A stretch of 64,000 nt of DNA from Phyllobacterium sp. 628 (lineage in GTDB: Bacteria; Pseudomonadota; Alphaproteobacteria; Rhizobiales; Rhizobiaceae): assembly GCF_014189505.1 (NCBI RefSeq), contig NZ_CP050303.1:547709-611708 (forward strand), read 5' to 3'. Position numbers and translations under genes: made by a program. Positions 34,334 through 43,723 of the stretch are shown here, piece by piece. The notes below the pieces were generated by a model. That model saw only the letters and a program-made list of their open reading frames with translations. It was not told the DNA's origin and did not search any database. Position 1 is the stretch's first letter. Each line of letters opens with the position of its first letter.

Positions 34334-35224
34334 TTAAGAGCCGCCGGCATTTTTCAAGGACAAAGCTGTAAGCCGCTCCATAAACAATTGCACAGCCTGA
34401 CGTTTCGGACCTCGCCCGGTAATTGTGTAAAACCGCAAAAGGCTGCTTACAGGTTCATTGGACAATGGGATAAGTCTGCCCTCGCGAACGAATATCTCGC
34501 CATAAGGCATGCGCAGCAACGCGATCCCGCCACCGGCAGCAGCCGCATGCAGACAAAGGTCATAATCCGGAAAACGCCGATCCTGTACGCGGGGCCGGTA
34601 ACGGTGCCCACGCTCGCCAAGCCAGATACGCCAGGAGTCCGGATAAGCATCATGGATCAGGGGGTAGCGGAGGATGGCCGCCGCTGACGGATTATCGCCA
34701 AGCCGCTCCGCAATTTCCGGTGCGGCAGCCGGAATAAAAACTTCATCAAACAGCGGCGACACGACGCCATCGCTCCATTCGCCGCGGCCGTAGCGGACTG
34801 CGATATCCACCTCGTTCAACTGGGCAAACCGCCGGTCAAGCTCCATTTCGATGCGAAGGTCCGTCTGTTCCAAAGCAGCAAGGTTCGGCAGAAGCCACAA
34901 ACGCGCAAAGGACGGCAATACGCTGATCCTGACCGTTTCGGGCTGGCGGTTTTCGCGCCAATCAGCTGCACCGCTATCGAGCAGATCAAGCGCCTGTTCA
35001 AACAGCCGCACAAGCCGTTGTCCCTCAATTGTCAGACGAACCCCGCGTCCGTGCCGGTCGAACAAGGGGGTTCCTGCCCAAGCCTCGACAGAGGCGACCC
35101 GCCGGCTGATCGCCCCATGCGTAATATCGAGCTCTTCAGCCGCACTTGAAAATGATCCCGTGCGGTTTGCTGCAAGAACCGCCTGAAGGGCATCTAACGA
35201 AGGCAATATCGAGCTGTGATTCAT
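34334..35224 (-). CDS. LysR family regulator, GcvA-like
   Basis: Transcription factor of 296 aa. The N-terminal helix-turn-helix is AVLAANRTGSFSSAAEELDI followed by THGAISRRVASVEAWAGTPL, with the His-Gly-Ala variant typical of the GcvA subgroup. The rest is a periplasmic-binding-protein-like sensor domain (IDVAVRYGRGEW-type motif present as VDIAVRYGRGEWSDGVV). ATG 35224 is chosen over an in-frame GTG at 35230. It is divergent from the EamA transporter gene, 64 bases apart, so that exporter is its most probable target. Confidence 0.87.
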   Translation of the reverse strand: MNHSSILPSLDALQAVLAANRTGSFSSAAEELDITHGAISRRVASVEAWAGTPLFDRHGRGVRLTIEGQRLVRLFEQALDLLDSGAADWRENRQPETVRISVLPSFARLWLLPNLAALEQTDLRIEMELDRRFAQLNEVDIAVRYGRGEWSDGVVSPLFDEVFIPAAAPEIAERLGDNPSAAAILRYPLIHDAYPDSWRIWLGERGHRYRPRVQDRRFPDYDLCLHAAAAGGGIALLRMPYGEIFVREGRLIPLSNEPVSSLLRFYTITGRGPKRQAVQLFMERLTALSLKNAGGS

Positions 35225-35288
35225 TATCACATCTCATGTCATTCCAGCATTCTATGTCAAGGCTTGAGCGTGCTTTAGGTTCGTTGCC

Positions 35289-36224
35289 ATGATGATCAAA
35301 ACGCGCACCTCCCTCATTCCATCCGCTGCCATCGCCACCACGATACTCGTCTGGGCGACGGCTTTTCCCGCAATCAAGCTTGCACTCTCCGAGTTGCAGC
35401 CACTGTCATTGGCATCGATCCGCTTCGCCATCGCCGCATTGCTGGCGGTGATCTGGCTGCTCTGGAAGCGCCCCTCCCGCATGCCGGTCAACGATATCTT
35501 ACTCTGTGCCGTTTGCGGCATTATCGGCGGTGCCGCATACAGTGTGCTTCTGAACGTTGGCGAACAGTCCGTTGCCGCAGGCGCTGCCAGCTTTCTTATC
35601 AAGACCGAATCCCTTTGGATGGCGACATTCGCCGTGCTGCTTCTCAAAGAGAAATTCCCGCTCCTGGCATGGGGCGGAACGATCCTGTGCATTATCGGGA
35701 TCGCCCTCATTGCAAGCGCGCAATCTGGAGGATTGAGCTGGAACTCAGGTGCAGCTTTCGTGCTGGCAGCAGCACTGTGTTCTGCCACCGGCTTTATAAT
35801 GCAGCGCCGAATGGTTGCCCGCTATGGTGCACTCCACGTTGCAGCGATCATGTTTATAGCAGCAGCTCTCGCCTTGGCCCCATGGCTGCCGCAGGCACTG
35901 GCGCAAACAAGCAGCGCATCGCTCGACATACGTGTCTGGGTCATTTTTCTGGGTGTGTTTCCAACAGCCATTGGCCTTGTTTGCTGGTCCTATGCACTTG
36001 GACATTTCGGCGTCGCCCGCGCAGGAAACTTTCTCTACCTGATTGCTCCGCTTGCGATGTTGATTGCCTGGCTTGTCGCGGACGAAACGCCAAAGACAAG
36101 CACGATCCTCGGTGGATTGCTCATTCTCGCAGGCGTGATAGTGGTCAATACGCGCGGCAAAACATCTGGGGTGAAAACGCTTGCTGTAAGCGAGGCCGCC
36201 GCGCAGGAAGTCGCCAAGGTGTAA
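35289..36224 (+). CDS. EamA/DMT superfamily transporter
   Basis: Membrane protein of 311 aa with about ten hydrophobic helices arranged as two EamA repeats (the first around PAIKLALSELQPLSLASIRF, the second from FVLAAALCSATGFIMQRRMV). EamA proteins export amino acids or related metabolites by proton exchange. The last ~20 residues are hydrophilic. It lies divergent from a GcvA-like LysR gene that probably controls it. Substrate unknown. Confidence 0.88.
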   Translation: MMIKTRTSLIPSAAIATTILVWATAFPAIKLALSELQPLSLASIRFAIAALLAVIWLLWKRPSRMPVNDILLCAVCGIIGGAAYSVLLNVGEQSVAAGAASFLIKTESLWMATFAVLLLKEKFPLLAWGGTILCIIGIALIASAQSGGLSWNSGAAFVLAAALCSATGFIMQRRMVARYGALHVAAIMFIAAALALAPWLPQALAQTSSASLDIRVWVIFLGVFPTAIGLVCWSYALGHFGVARAGNFLYLIAPLAMLIAWLVADETPKTSTILGGLLILAGVIVVNTRGKTSGVKTLAVSEAAAQEVAKV

Positions 36225-36378
36225 TCCAACAGAAAGTTCGCCTGCTCACCGGACAAACGAGCAGGCCTCTCTTCGTAGGATTGTGCAACAAGCTCGCAGG
36301 ATTGCTCTACTGCCCTGAGCCGGGCGTAGTCCATGAATAATGGTTCCAAACGCCTCTTCATTTCAAAAGGAATCATTC

Positions 36379-37419
36379 ATGGCTCTTGCTAAAGGCTATG
36401 CGGCAACCGACGCGTCCAAACCACTCACTCCATTTGTTTTTGAACGGCGGGAGCCAAACGACGATGACGTGGTCATTTCGGTAAAATACTGCGGTGTGTG
36501 CCATTCAGACATCCATCAGGCACGGGACGAATGGGGCGGCTCGAAATTTCCCATGGTGCCCGGCCACGAAGTTGCCGGCATTGTAACCACCGTTGGCTCA
36601 AAGGTGACGAAGTTCAAGACAGGTGATCGCGTCGGCGTCGGCTGCTTTGTAAATTCATGCATCAAATGCGCTGCGCGCGACGCCGATCTCGAGCATTATA
36701 TGCCGGGCATCGTTTTGACCTACAACGATGTCGAAGCCGACGGCGTCACACCAACCCATGGTGGTTATTCAGATTCCATCGTCGTCAAAGAAGGCTACGT
36801 TCTCTCGATCCCTGACAACCTGCCGCTTGATGCCGCCGCACCACTGCTTTGCGCCGGTATCACGCTTTATTCGCCGCTGCGTCACTGGAAGGCAGGGCCG
36901 GGCAAGAAAATTGCCATCGTTGGCATGGGCGGACTGGGTCACATGGGTGTCAAGCTTGGTCATGCAATGGGTGCAGAGATCACCGTCCTCAGCCAAACCT
37001 TGTCCAAAAAAGAAGACGGGTTAAAACTCGGCGCTGACCACTATTATGCAACGAGCGATCCGGAAACCTTCAAAACTCTTGCGGGCACATTCGACGTCAT
37101 CATCTGCACCGCCGGCATCGCGATTGATTGGAACGCTTATCTCGGCTTGCTGAAGATCGATGGCACCATGGTTTTGGTCGGAGCGCCGGAACATCCTGTA
37201 CCCGTGAATGCATTTTCGGTTATTGCGGGCCGCAAGAGTCTTGCTGGCTCAGGCATTGGTTCGATTAAAGAAACGCAGGAAATGCTCAATTTCTGCGGCG
37301 AACATAACATCGTTGCCGAAATTGAAACCATCGACATCAAGGATATCAACCATGCCTATGAACGTGTCCTGAAAAGTGACGTGCGCTATCGCTTTGTTAT
37401 CGATATGGCCACTTTGTAA
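36379..37419 (+). CDS. Zinc-type NAD(P)-dependent alcohol dehydrogenase (YahK-like) lacking two structural-zinc cysteines
   Basis: Medium-chain dehydrogenase of 346 aa similar to YahK/cinnamyl-type aldehyde reductases. The catalytic zinc site (CGVCHSDIH, GHEVAG) and the Rossmann motif GMGGLGHMGVKLGHAMGA are intact. The structural-zinc lobe normally has four cysteines (CxxCxxCxxxxxxxC); here it reads NSCIKCAARDADLEHYM, so the third is Arg and the fourth Met. The start at 36379 has AAGG eight bases upstream, preferred over ATG 36340. It is monocistronic, followed by a hairpin at 37431-37460. Substrate unknown; an aldehyde is likely by family. Confidence 0.88.
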   Translation: MALAKGYAATDASKPLTPFVFERREPNDDDVVISVKYCGVCHSDIHQARDEWGGSKFPMVPGHEVAGIVTTVGSKVTKFKTGDRVGVGCFVNSCIKCAARDADLEHYMPGIVLTYNDVEADGVTPTHGGYSDSIVVKEGYVLSIPDNLPLDAAAPLLCAGITLYSPLRHWKAGPGKKIAIVGMGGLGHMGVKLGHAMGAEITVLSQTLSKKEDGLKLGADHYYATSDPETFKTLAGTFDVIICTAGIAIDWNAYLGLLKIDGTMVLVGAPEHPVPVNAFSVIAGRKSLAGSGIGSIKETQEMLNFCGEHNIVAEIETIDIKDINHAYERVLKSDVRYRFVIDMATL

Positions 37420-37763
37420 TATCTGATATTGGTGAGGGGTGCTGCAAAAGCCCCCTCACCTAACATCCCGTTGGGGTAGACGAGCTCTATGGCCAAAACA
37501 TTTTTTGGAATGGCGCTAATCAACGATTGCATATTTTTTGGCGCTTGCATCAGAGACCAAGAATCTTGGCTTCCAGAAAAACACGATAATATCCAATTGA
37601 GCTAATGCTGGCGCAACCTGAATGGCGGCGGCATGAGAATGATCAGCCACCATAAAATTTGGCGGAAGCCAGATTGCCCGGACTTCCGCCATCAGAAATT
37701 ACAACTTTTTGCCGCCATCGACTGCAAAATCGCCAACACGATTTGCCGTCAATTCCTCAGGCA
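37420..37763. other. 344-base gap between convergent genes
   Basis: Holds the hairpin at 37431-37460 and otherwise nothing I can name. Short open frames here lack ribosome-binding sites and family resemblance. It marks the boundary between the metabolic genes and the OmpA-hcp-T6SS block. Confidence 0.5.
37431..37460 (+). terminator. Hairpin after the alcohol dehydrogenase gene
   Basis: GGTGAGGGG and CCCCTCACC form a perfect 9-base stem with a 12-base loop, 12 bases past the dehydrogenase stop. No T-run follows on the plus strand, so it is a probable 3'-end-forming or stabilising hairpin rather than a textbook terminator. Confidence 0.6.
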
Positions 37764-38294
37764 TCAGCCTTGCGGAAGTACCAGGCGCGTTTCGACACGG
37801 CGGTTTTCAGGCGCAAACGGATCATTGACGCTTGGATGGCGCTTGCCGAAACCTTCAGCCTTCAACCGTTCTGGCGAAACACCAAGCTGGCTGAGATAAG
37901 CCGATACGGACTGTGCACGGCGCATGGAGAGCGTGTCATTGTAAAGATCGGTGCCAGTTGCGTCCGTATGACCTTCAACCTGGAATGTCGCTACCTGCAG
38001 ACGCTGATCGTTGAGTGCCTTGGCAAACTCACCGAGGGTCTGCTTGGCTTCTTCAGTCAAGCGATCCGAATTCAGCTCAAAGGTAACCTTCATGTTCAAT
38101 GGCGAAGCAGCTGGGTTTACAGCTTTCTTTGCGCATTCCTGATCGGTACCAACACAAATAGCACGGGATTTGCCAAGATCCGCCGTGTTGACGAAATGCT
38201 TGACGATATCTTCTGATTTATAGGCCGGTCCCGCTATTGCTGGTGAAGCAACGCCGATCAAAATGGCCGCAGAAAGAGAGAAAAGCTGGCGCAT
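37764..38294 (-). CDS. OmpA family peptidoglycan-binding protein
   Basis: Exported protein of 176 aa. MRQLFSLSAAILIGVASPAI followed by AGPAY is a signal peptide cut near residue 22; there is no lipobox, so it should be periplasmic or outer-membrane associated. Residues ~70-170 are an OmpA-like domain: FELNSDRLTEEAKQTL, then VEGHTDATGTDLYNDTLSM and RAQSVSAYL, and NRRVETRLV at the end. It is on the same strand as hcp and clpV, 191 bases downstream of hcp, and could help anchor the T6SS to peptidoglycan, but OmpA proteins occur in many contexts. Confidence 0.85.
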   Translation of the reverse strand: MRQLFSLSAAILIGVASPAIAGPAYKSEDIVKHFVNTADLGKSRAICVGTDQECAKKAVNPAASPLNMKVTFELNSDRLTEEAKQTLGEFAKALNDQRLQVATFQVEGHTDATGTDLYNDTLSMRRAQSVSAYLSQLGVSPERLKAEGFGKRHPSVNDPFAPENRRVETRLVLPQG

Positions 38295-38485
38295 GATGTT
38301 ACCTCTTCGTAGATCGCTAAGTTAAGTTCAGATTAAATTAACCAACGGTCAAATTCAAGCACTGACCGTCATTATAAGAACTTTCACACGCACGCTTGCA
38401 TTCGATGTCCGAAACAACCGGACAACCGATGATCGCACCGGAGACAGAAGCGGGCATATGCCCGCCCCATCGTCCAGAATTTGGC

Positions 38486-38962
38486 TTAGCCCGCCTTTGT
38501 GGTGGCGAGATCGTAAGACGCGATCATTGGCGACTGCGGGTTCGACTTTTCGTCGTATGGTGTGTACTTCACTTCCAGCTTGGTGAAGTTGAGACGTAGT
38601 GTCTCCACCGGACGGTCACCATGCGAGTCGATCGAATAGTTGGCGATCAGCGTGTTGGTGAGCTTGTATTCGATATAGGTCTGGCCAGGTGTGTCTGTTG
38701 TGACAAGATGGATGGTGGCCAGCTTCCCCGAACTGCCGGAAACAGCTTCCTGAAACAATTTCGTCGAAGAGGAATCACTGACCTTTGTCAGAACAACTTC
38801 ACTGATTGTTGGTTCAGATGCTTCACGGTTCGCTGCCGAACCGGCTGACGTGCTCATTTTACGTCCAACATTCCAATGAATGGCTTCGATGTTCATCCAC
38901 TGCTTGTGCGTTTCGTGGGTTGCGTCACCCTTGATTCCATCAATCTGCAAGTAAATTGGCAT
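38486..38962 (-). CDS. hcp: Hcp, T6SS inner tube protein
   Basis: Tube subunit of 158 aa (TssD). The N-terminus MPIYLQIDGIKGDATHETHK and the segment EAIHWNVGRKM match Hcp1-type proteins; Hcp hexamers stack into the secreted tube. Length is that of a plain Hcp, with no C-terminal effector domain. ATG 38962 has AAGGAG seven bases upstream; earlier in-frame codons should be ignored. It follows clpV by 80 bases on the same strand, separate from the rightward tss operon. High expression is expected and fits the strong ribosome-binding site. Confidence 0.95.
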   Translation of the reverse strand: MPIYLQIDGIKGDATHETHKQWMNIEAIHWNVGRKMSTSAGSAANREASEPTISEVVLTKVSDSSSTKLFQEAVSGSSGKLATIHLVTTDTPGQTYIEYKLTNTLIANYSIDSHGDRPVETLRLNFTKLEVKYTPYDEKSNPQSPMIASYDLATTKAG

Positions 38963-39042
38963 TATATAGCTCCTTGAGTCAGTAGGACTTGCGGGATATA
39001 CCCTCTCTCTGAAATTGCCCAAGTAAAATCAGGGCAACGTAT

Positions 39043-41685
39043 TCACCCCCTACCATCCTTTTGTGACGGATGTTCAGGCGGATCCTGCAATAGTTTTACC
39101 GGTTCGACGGAAACAAGAAAGCCCCCGGCTCCATCTATATCTACACGTACAACTTCCGGATGTACATTTTCTAGTGTCAATTGCAATATATTGCGAGAAA
39201 GTTTTGGAAGCAGCTCACGCGATATAGTTGATTCAATTGCTCTCGCTCCCGTTTCCACGGCCTTCGAACGGGCGATCAGAGCCTCTGTTGCTCCTTGCGA
39301 GACGATCAGGTCGGCCTTGTACGTATCGCGCAAGCGCTTGCGAACTTTCTCAATCTGCAACTTGACAATGAGGCCCAAAACTCTGTCATCGAGAGGTTTG
39401 TAAGGCACGACCGTCACACGCCCGAGAAACGCCGGCTTGAATTGCCCAAGCAATTCGGGTTGCAGCATATCAACCAGAGCCTGTCCTTCCGGCATTGTAT
39501 CAGGATCTGCAGCCAGTGCTGTCAACGTATTGGTGCCAGTATTGGCGGTCATCAGGATCGTCGTATTCTTGAAATCAATGTCCCGGCCTTCCCCATCCTT
39601 CAACATACCCTTGTCGAAGACCTGATAGAAAATATCCTGCACACCCGGATGTGCCTTGTCGATTTCATCCAGCAGCAGAACGCCATACGGCCGCTTGCGC
39701 ACGGCTTCCGTCAATATGCCGCCTTCACCATATCCCACATAACCGGGCGGGGAACCGAGCAGGAGCGAAACCTTATGCTCCTCCTTGAATTCCGACATGT
39801 TGATAATCGTAAGGTTCTGATCGCCGCCGTAAAGCGTCGTTGCAAGAGCCAAAGCGGTTTCGGTTTTACCCACGCCCGAGGTTCCCACCATCAGGAAAAC
39901 ACCTGGCGGGCGTCTGTCATCACCGAGATTGGCGCGGGCTGTAATCATGGCATCAGAAATCAAAGCTATTGCCTGATCCTGCCCAACGACACGTTCCTGA
40001 AGACGTCCTTCCAGCGACTGCACAGCTTCAACAAGGCTTCGCACCAGACGTCCCACAGGGATACCCGTCCAACGCGCGGTGACGGCCGCAACCGTCTCGC
40101 GATCAACAACCCGGTGGATCAGGGGGGACTCGCCCTGAAGCAGGCGCAGTTCCTTTTCCAGCATGCCCAGCTTTGGCCGGTTTCCAGGCTCGTTAAATGC
40201 CTTTTCAACATTGTCGGCCACTTCAACGAGTGATTTTTCCTGTTCAAGACGCGTTGTGAACGACTTGGCACTCGCTTGCAGCGCGGCAAGCTGAAGCTCA
40301 ATATCGGCAAGCCGCTCACCACCCGCAGCCGTCTCAGGCTCGAGCTCCAGCCGCTGCTTTTCAAGATTGAGAAGATCGATAGCACGATTTGCATCTTCGA
40401 TCTGCGCCGGCACCGTGGCGCGCGAGATGGAAACGGCAGCAGCGGCAGTGTCGATCAGGCTCACAGCCTTGTCGGGCAACTGCCTTCCCTGGATATAACG
40501 CATTGACAGGGCAACGGCCGCTCGGATGGCTTCGTCGCGAATTTTGACCTGATGATGTTTTTCCAGCGCCGGAACAAGGCTGCGGACCATGCGCACCGCA
40601 GTCTCTTCGTCCGGCTCATCGACCTTGACCACCTGAAACCGGCGGGTGAGCGCGGCATCGCGCTCAAAATACTTCTTATATTCTGCCCATGTTGTCGCCG
40701 CGACCGTACGCAACTCGCCCCGCGCCAGCGCCGGCTTAAGCAAATTGGCTGCATCGCCCTGCCCTGCCTGTCCGCCAGCTCCGACAAGACTGTGTGCTTC
40801 GTCAATAAATAGAATGACAGGAACGGGCGATGATTTAACGTCGTCTATCACACCCTTCAAACGACGCTCGAACTCGCCTTTGACGCCGGCTCCGGCCTGC
40901 AGAAGGCCAAGATCGAGCGTGAGCAAACGGATGTCGCGCAGCATTTCCGGGACATTGCCGGCAACAACTTCTAGAGCAAATGCCTCGACAATAGCCGTTT
41001 TGCCAACACCTGCTTCACCGACGAGGATGGGATTGTTTTGTCTGCGGCGTACGAGAATATCGATCAGCTGGCGCAGCTCGGCTTCACGGCCGACGACAGC
41101 GTCAATCTCGCCGTTTCGCGCCTGTTCCGTCAAATCAATGGTAAATGCCGAGAGGAATTCTTCATCGCCGCTCCGCGGCTGTGCGGTCTCGCCCGGCAAC
41201 GCCTTTGCCGTAACGGATGGCTCCGCTCCGCGCTCTTCAATGATCCGCTCCAATTCACCGAGCCGGATATCACGCGCAGACGGGATGGAACTGATGGTCA
41301 TCGCGCGCAGGGAGCTGTCGGAGAGCAGCGTATGCAACAGGTCCACGATACCAATGCTGGTTCGTCCGCTTTGCAGCGATGCCGCAAGCCAAGCTTCCCG
41401 GATGACGTCAATAATGCCCGTAGAAATCGCTGGCGCCGCAGTGTTGTCACGCGGATACCGTTCCAGCGCGCGATGAGCTTCAGCTTCGATCGATGCCAGA
41501 TCACCGCCGCTGCGCTGAATTATCTCCTGAAAACGATCGCTCTTGTCGTTTAAAGCCAGCAACCAATGTTCGACTTCAACATTGGAATGGTTGTTTCTGA
41601 CTGCAATAGCAACAGCCTCTTCCAGCCCGACGACCAGTTCTCCGTCCAGTTTTTGAACCAGTCGTCTCAGATCCAGTTTTGGCAT
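39043..41685 (-). CDS. clpV: ClpV (TssH), T6SS sheath-recycling AAA+ ATPase
   Basis: Two-domain Clp/Hsp100 ATPase of 880 aa that disassembles contracted TssB-TssC sheath. An N-terminal Clp repeat domain binds the sheath; Walker A of D1 is GEAGVGKT (223-230) and Walker A of D2 is GTSGVGKTE, with Walker B sites ILFIDEAHSL and VLLLDEIDKAHPG. The insert between D1 and D2 is short, distinguishing it from ClpB. It reads leftward, divergent from tssA. A run of six G (40122-40127) in this gene is in frame, which is relevant to the homopolymer frameshifts further right. Confidence 0.95.
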   Translation of the reverse strand: MPKLDLRRLVQKLDGELVVGLEEAVAIAVRNNHSNVEVEHWLLALNDKSDRFQEIIQRSGGDLASIEAEAHRALERYPRDNTAAPAISTGIIDVIREAWLAASLQSGRTSIGIVDLLHTLLSDSSLRAMTISSIPSARDIRLGELERIIEERGAEPSVTAKALPGETAQPRSGDEEFLSAFTIDLTEQARNGEIDAVVGREAELRQLIDILVRRRQNNPILVGEAGVGKTAIVEAFALEVVAGNVPEMLRDIRLLTLDLGLLQAGAGVKGEFERRLKGVIDDVKSSPVPVILFIDEAHSLVGAGGQAGQGDAANLLKPALARGELRTVAATTWAEYKKYFERDAALTRRFQVVKVDEPDEETAVRMVRSLVPALEKHHQVKIRDEAIRAAVALSMRYIQGRQLPDKAVSLIDTAAAAVSISRATVPAQIEDANRAIDLLNLEKQRLELEPETAAGGERLADIELQLAALQASAKSFTTRLEQEKSLVEVADNVEKAFNEPGNRPKLGMLEKELRLLQGESPLIHRVVDRETVAAVTARWTGIPVGRLVRSLVEAVQSLEGRLQERVVGQDQAIALISDAMITARANLGDDRRPPGVFLMVGTSGVGKTETALALATTLYGGDQNLTIINMSEFKEEHKVSLLLGSPPGYVGYGEGGILTEAVRKRPYGVLLLDEIDKAHPGVQDIFYQVFDKGMLKDGEGRDIDFKNTTILMTANTGTNTLTALAADPDTMPEGQALVDMLQPELLGQFKPAFLGRVTVVPYKPLDDRVLGLIVKLQIEKVRKRLRDTYKADLIVSQGATEALIARSKAVETGARAIESTISRELLPKLSRNILQLTLENVHPEVVRVDIDGAGGFLVSVEPVKLLQDPPEHPSQKDGRG

Positions 41686-41967
41686 GAATTACAATCCTGC
41701 TCCCGCTCACGTCATCTGTACAATAGGAAAATCCCTAGCAGGAAATCAATCGCCAAAACGCGCGCCCTGGAAATGACCGCACGCTAAACAACAATGCCCC
41801 AACAAATGCGTGACCGCCACATCACTAGTGCATTATTGTTTGCACAATGCCACTATGGCTCTTCCAAACCGGCAGCGGTAGCTGTCATATGCCAATGTTC
41901 CATTTGACATATTCTTGGCTTAAGGTTCAAAACGACATCTAAAGTTCTGCGTATTTGGGTTTTGCGA
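41686..41967. promoter_or_regulatory. Divergent clpV-tssA promoter region
   Basis: 282 bases between divergent T6SS operons, so promoters for both must lie here. A perfect -35 TTGACA stands at 41904-41909 toward tssA, but the matching -10 region (TTCAAA) is poor. I looked for a sigma-54 element (TGGCAC-N5-TTGCA) and found none. An imperfect dyad AGTGCATT...AATGCCACT lies near 41826-41855. Confidence 0.4.
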
Positions 41968-43083
41968 ATGAATAACTATGAAATTCTCGGTATAGCATTC
42001 GCGGGGGAAAACCCCTGCGGCGTTAATCTTCGAACCGACAGTACGCTTGTTTCCGTTTATCAGGCGATCCGCGATGCTCGCTCAACTGCGCGATCCGAAG
42101 ACAGAACCATCGAAAATCCGGCAATCATAAGCCAGGACGATGAACGCAACGCCCGCAATGCCGCAGCTTTTGTGCATAAGCCTTCGGGTCAATGGCGCAA
42201 TGTGCATGACCTTTCCTTTGAGGCCTTGTCCCTGCACACCAAGGACATTGAAATATTCTCATGGCTCATGGAAGCTGCTGTTCGCATTGAAGGCATTAAT
42301 GCGCTGGCCGAAATACTTGCCGCATTCGAAAAGATAGCCAAGACCGACTTTGACCGTATGCATTCGATCGATGACGAGGATCTGTCGGACAAACTGGCCC
42401 CTCTTACCGGTCTCAACGGCAGTCAGGATGACGGAACACTGGTACGCCCGCTGCGGCTGGTCTCGCTTCTTCCAAACGAAAGCTATGGCCGCTTCAGCCT
42501 TTGGACGTTCGATCAGGCATTCCGTGATCTCTCAAGCCCCGAATGGGCTGAGTTTCGCGATGCGCTTGAACATGTCGATGCCCATGGTTTCAGCCGTAAC
42601 AAGAACGATGCGGCGCGCGCGCTTGCGATTCTGACATCAATTGACGATTATCTGGTACAAAAGATCGAAAACAACATCGGTGCGTTTTCAGTCTCCCGGA
42701 TTCAAGCAGTTCTGGAATCGATCAATGGAGCTTACGGCGAAATGGGGAAACTCGTCACACAAGTTATTCCGGCCCAGCCCGTTATTGCCGAGCCCTTGGA
42801 TTCCACGCCAACGGCCAAGCCGAATGGTTCGCACCCCGTTGCAGCGCCTACAGGTGCCGTTCAAAATCGCGAACAGGCATTTGAACAATTGTTGCAGATT
42901 GCATCATTCTTCCGGGCAAGCGAGCCGAATTCAGCCATTCCCCTGGCTCTCGAAACGCTGGTTCGGCGCGGTCGAATGGACTTTCTGCGGCTTTTGGAGG
43001 AACTCATTCCACAGGATGATTTGCGTCGTGATGTTCTTCTGCGTGCTGGTATAGATGCCAATTCACAACGCGAGGGAAATTGA
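41968..43083 (+). CDS. tssA: TssA, T6SS baseplate/tail assembly protein (ImpA family)
   Basis: Cytoplasmic protein of 371 aa that primes assembly of tube and sheath. The ImpA_N domain covers about residues 5-130 (start NNYEILGIAFAGENPCGVNL; DLSFEALSLHTKDIEIFSWL), followed by a Pro/Ala linker near residue 275 and a C-terminal helical region (RREQAFEQLLQIASFFR-like, present as NREQAFEQLLQIASFFRASE). ATG 41968 is preferred; a TTG two codons earlier is possible and neither has a strong Shine-Dalgarno site. First gene of the rightward imp-order operon. Confidence 0.9.
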   Translation: MNNYEILGIAFAGENPCGVNLRTDSTLVSVYQAIRDARSTARSEDRTIENPAIISQDDERNARNAAAFVHKPSGQWRNVHDLSFEALSLHTKDIEIFSWLMEAAVRIEGINALAEILAAFEKIAKTDFDRMHSIDDEDLSDKLAPLTGLNGSQDDGTLVRPLRLVSLLPNESYGRFSLWTFDQAFRDLSSPEWAEFRDALEHVDAHGFSRNKNDAARALAILTSIDDYLVQKIENNIGAFSVSRIQAVLESINGAYGEMGKLVTQVIPAQPVIAEPLDSTPTAKPNGSHPVAAPTGAVQNREQAFEQLLQIASFFRASEPNSAIPLALETLVRRGRMDFLRLLEELIPQDDLRRDVLLRAGIDANSQREGN

Positions 43084-43201
43084 TCAGATTTTCACTCTAC
43101 CAGAACAGTACACCCCTTAACTGAGAAAATAGTTGCTAACTCTAAAGGGTTTGCAATAATCCCCCCACTTCTTAGAAGCACATATTGGCAGGAGGCAACA
43201 A

Positions 43202-43723
43202 TTGGCCAGCGTTCACGACAAACTCGAAAGAGTCCGCAAGCCGAGGGTACATATCAAGTACGAGGTTGAAACCGAGGGTGCCGTTGTTGAGAAAGAACTG
43301 CCTTTCGTCGTCGGCGTTCTTGGCGATTTTTCCGGTAATCCGACAGAACCGCTGAAACCCTTTGGCGAGCGCAAGTTCGTACAGATCGACCGCGATAATT
43401 TTGACGACGTTATGCGCCGCATGACCCCGGGATTGAATATTCGCGTCGAAAACACCGTTGAGGGTAAAGGCCGCGAAATGCCGGTTGCGCTCAAATTCGA
43501 CAAGATCGAGGATTTCGAACCCGGCTCCATCGTCGAACAGGTGCCCGCACTCAAGGCTTTGCTCGACGCGCGCAATCAGTTGCGCGATCTCCTGACCAAG
43601 GCTGACCGTTCAGAAAATCTGGAAGTGCTGCTTGAGCGCATTCTGCAGAATCAGGCTGACTTGAAAAAGCTTGCTGCGGAACTGGACGAGCGAAAGCCCG
43701 ACAGCGAAAAAGGGACAAAATAA
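43202..43723 (+). CDS. tssB: TssB (VipA/ImpB), T6SS sheath small subunit
   Basis: Sheath protein of 173 aa that intertwines with TssC. The conserved block VHIKYEVETEGAVVEKELPF and VVGVLGDFSGNP is present, followed by RKFVQIDRDNFDDVM and the helical C-terminus with the LLTKADRSENLE segment. The start is TTG 43202, supported by AGGAGG six bases upstream and by the canonical N-terminus. The stop is directly followed by the tssC ATG. Confidence 0.95.
   Translation: MASVHDKLERVRKPRVHIKYEVETEGAVVEKELPFVVGVLGDFSGNPTEPLKPFGERKFVQIDRDNFDDVMRRMTPGLNIRVENTVEGKGREMPVALKFDKIEDFEPGSIVEQVPALKALLDARNQLRDLLTKADRSENLEVLLERILQNQADLKKLAAELDERKPDSEKGTK

Noticed and set aside
40646..41476. Plus-strand open frame of 276 codons
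   Set aside because: Antisense to clpV, Ser/Arg-rich composition typical of a shadow frame.
41686..41967. Sigma-54 promoter for the T6SS operons
   Set aside because: No TGGCAC-N5-TTGCA pattern found in either orientation.
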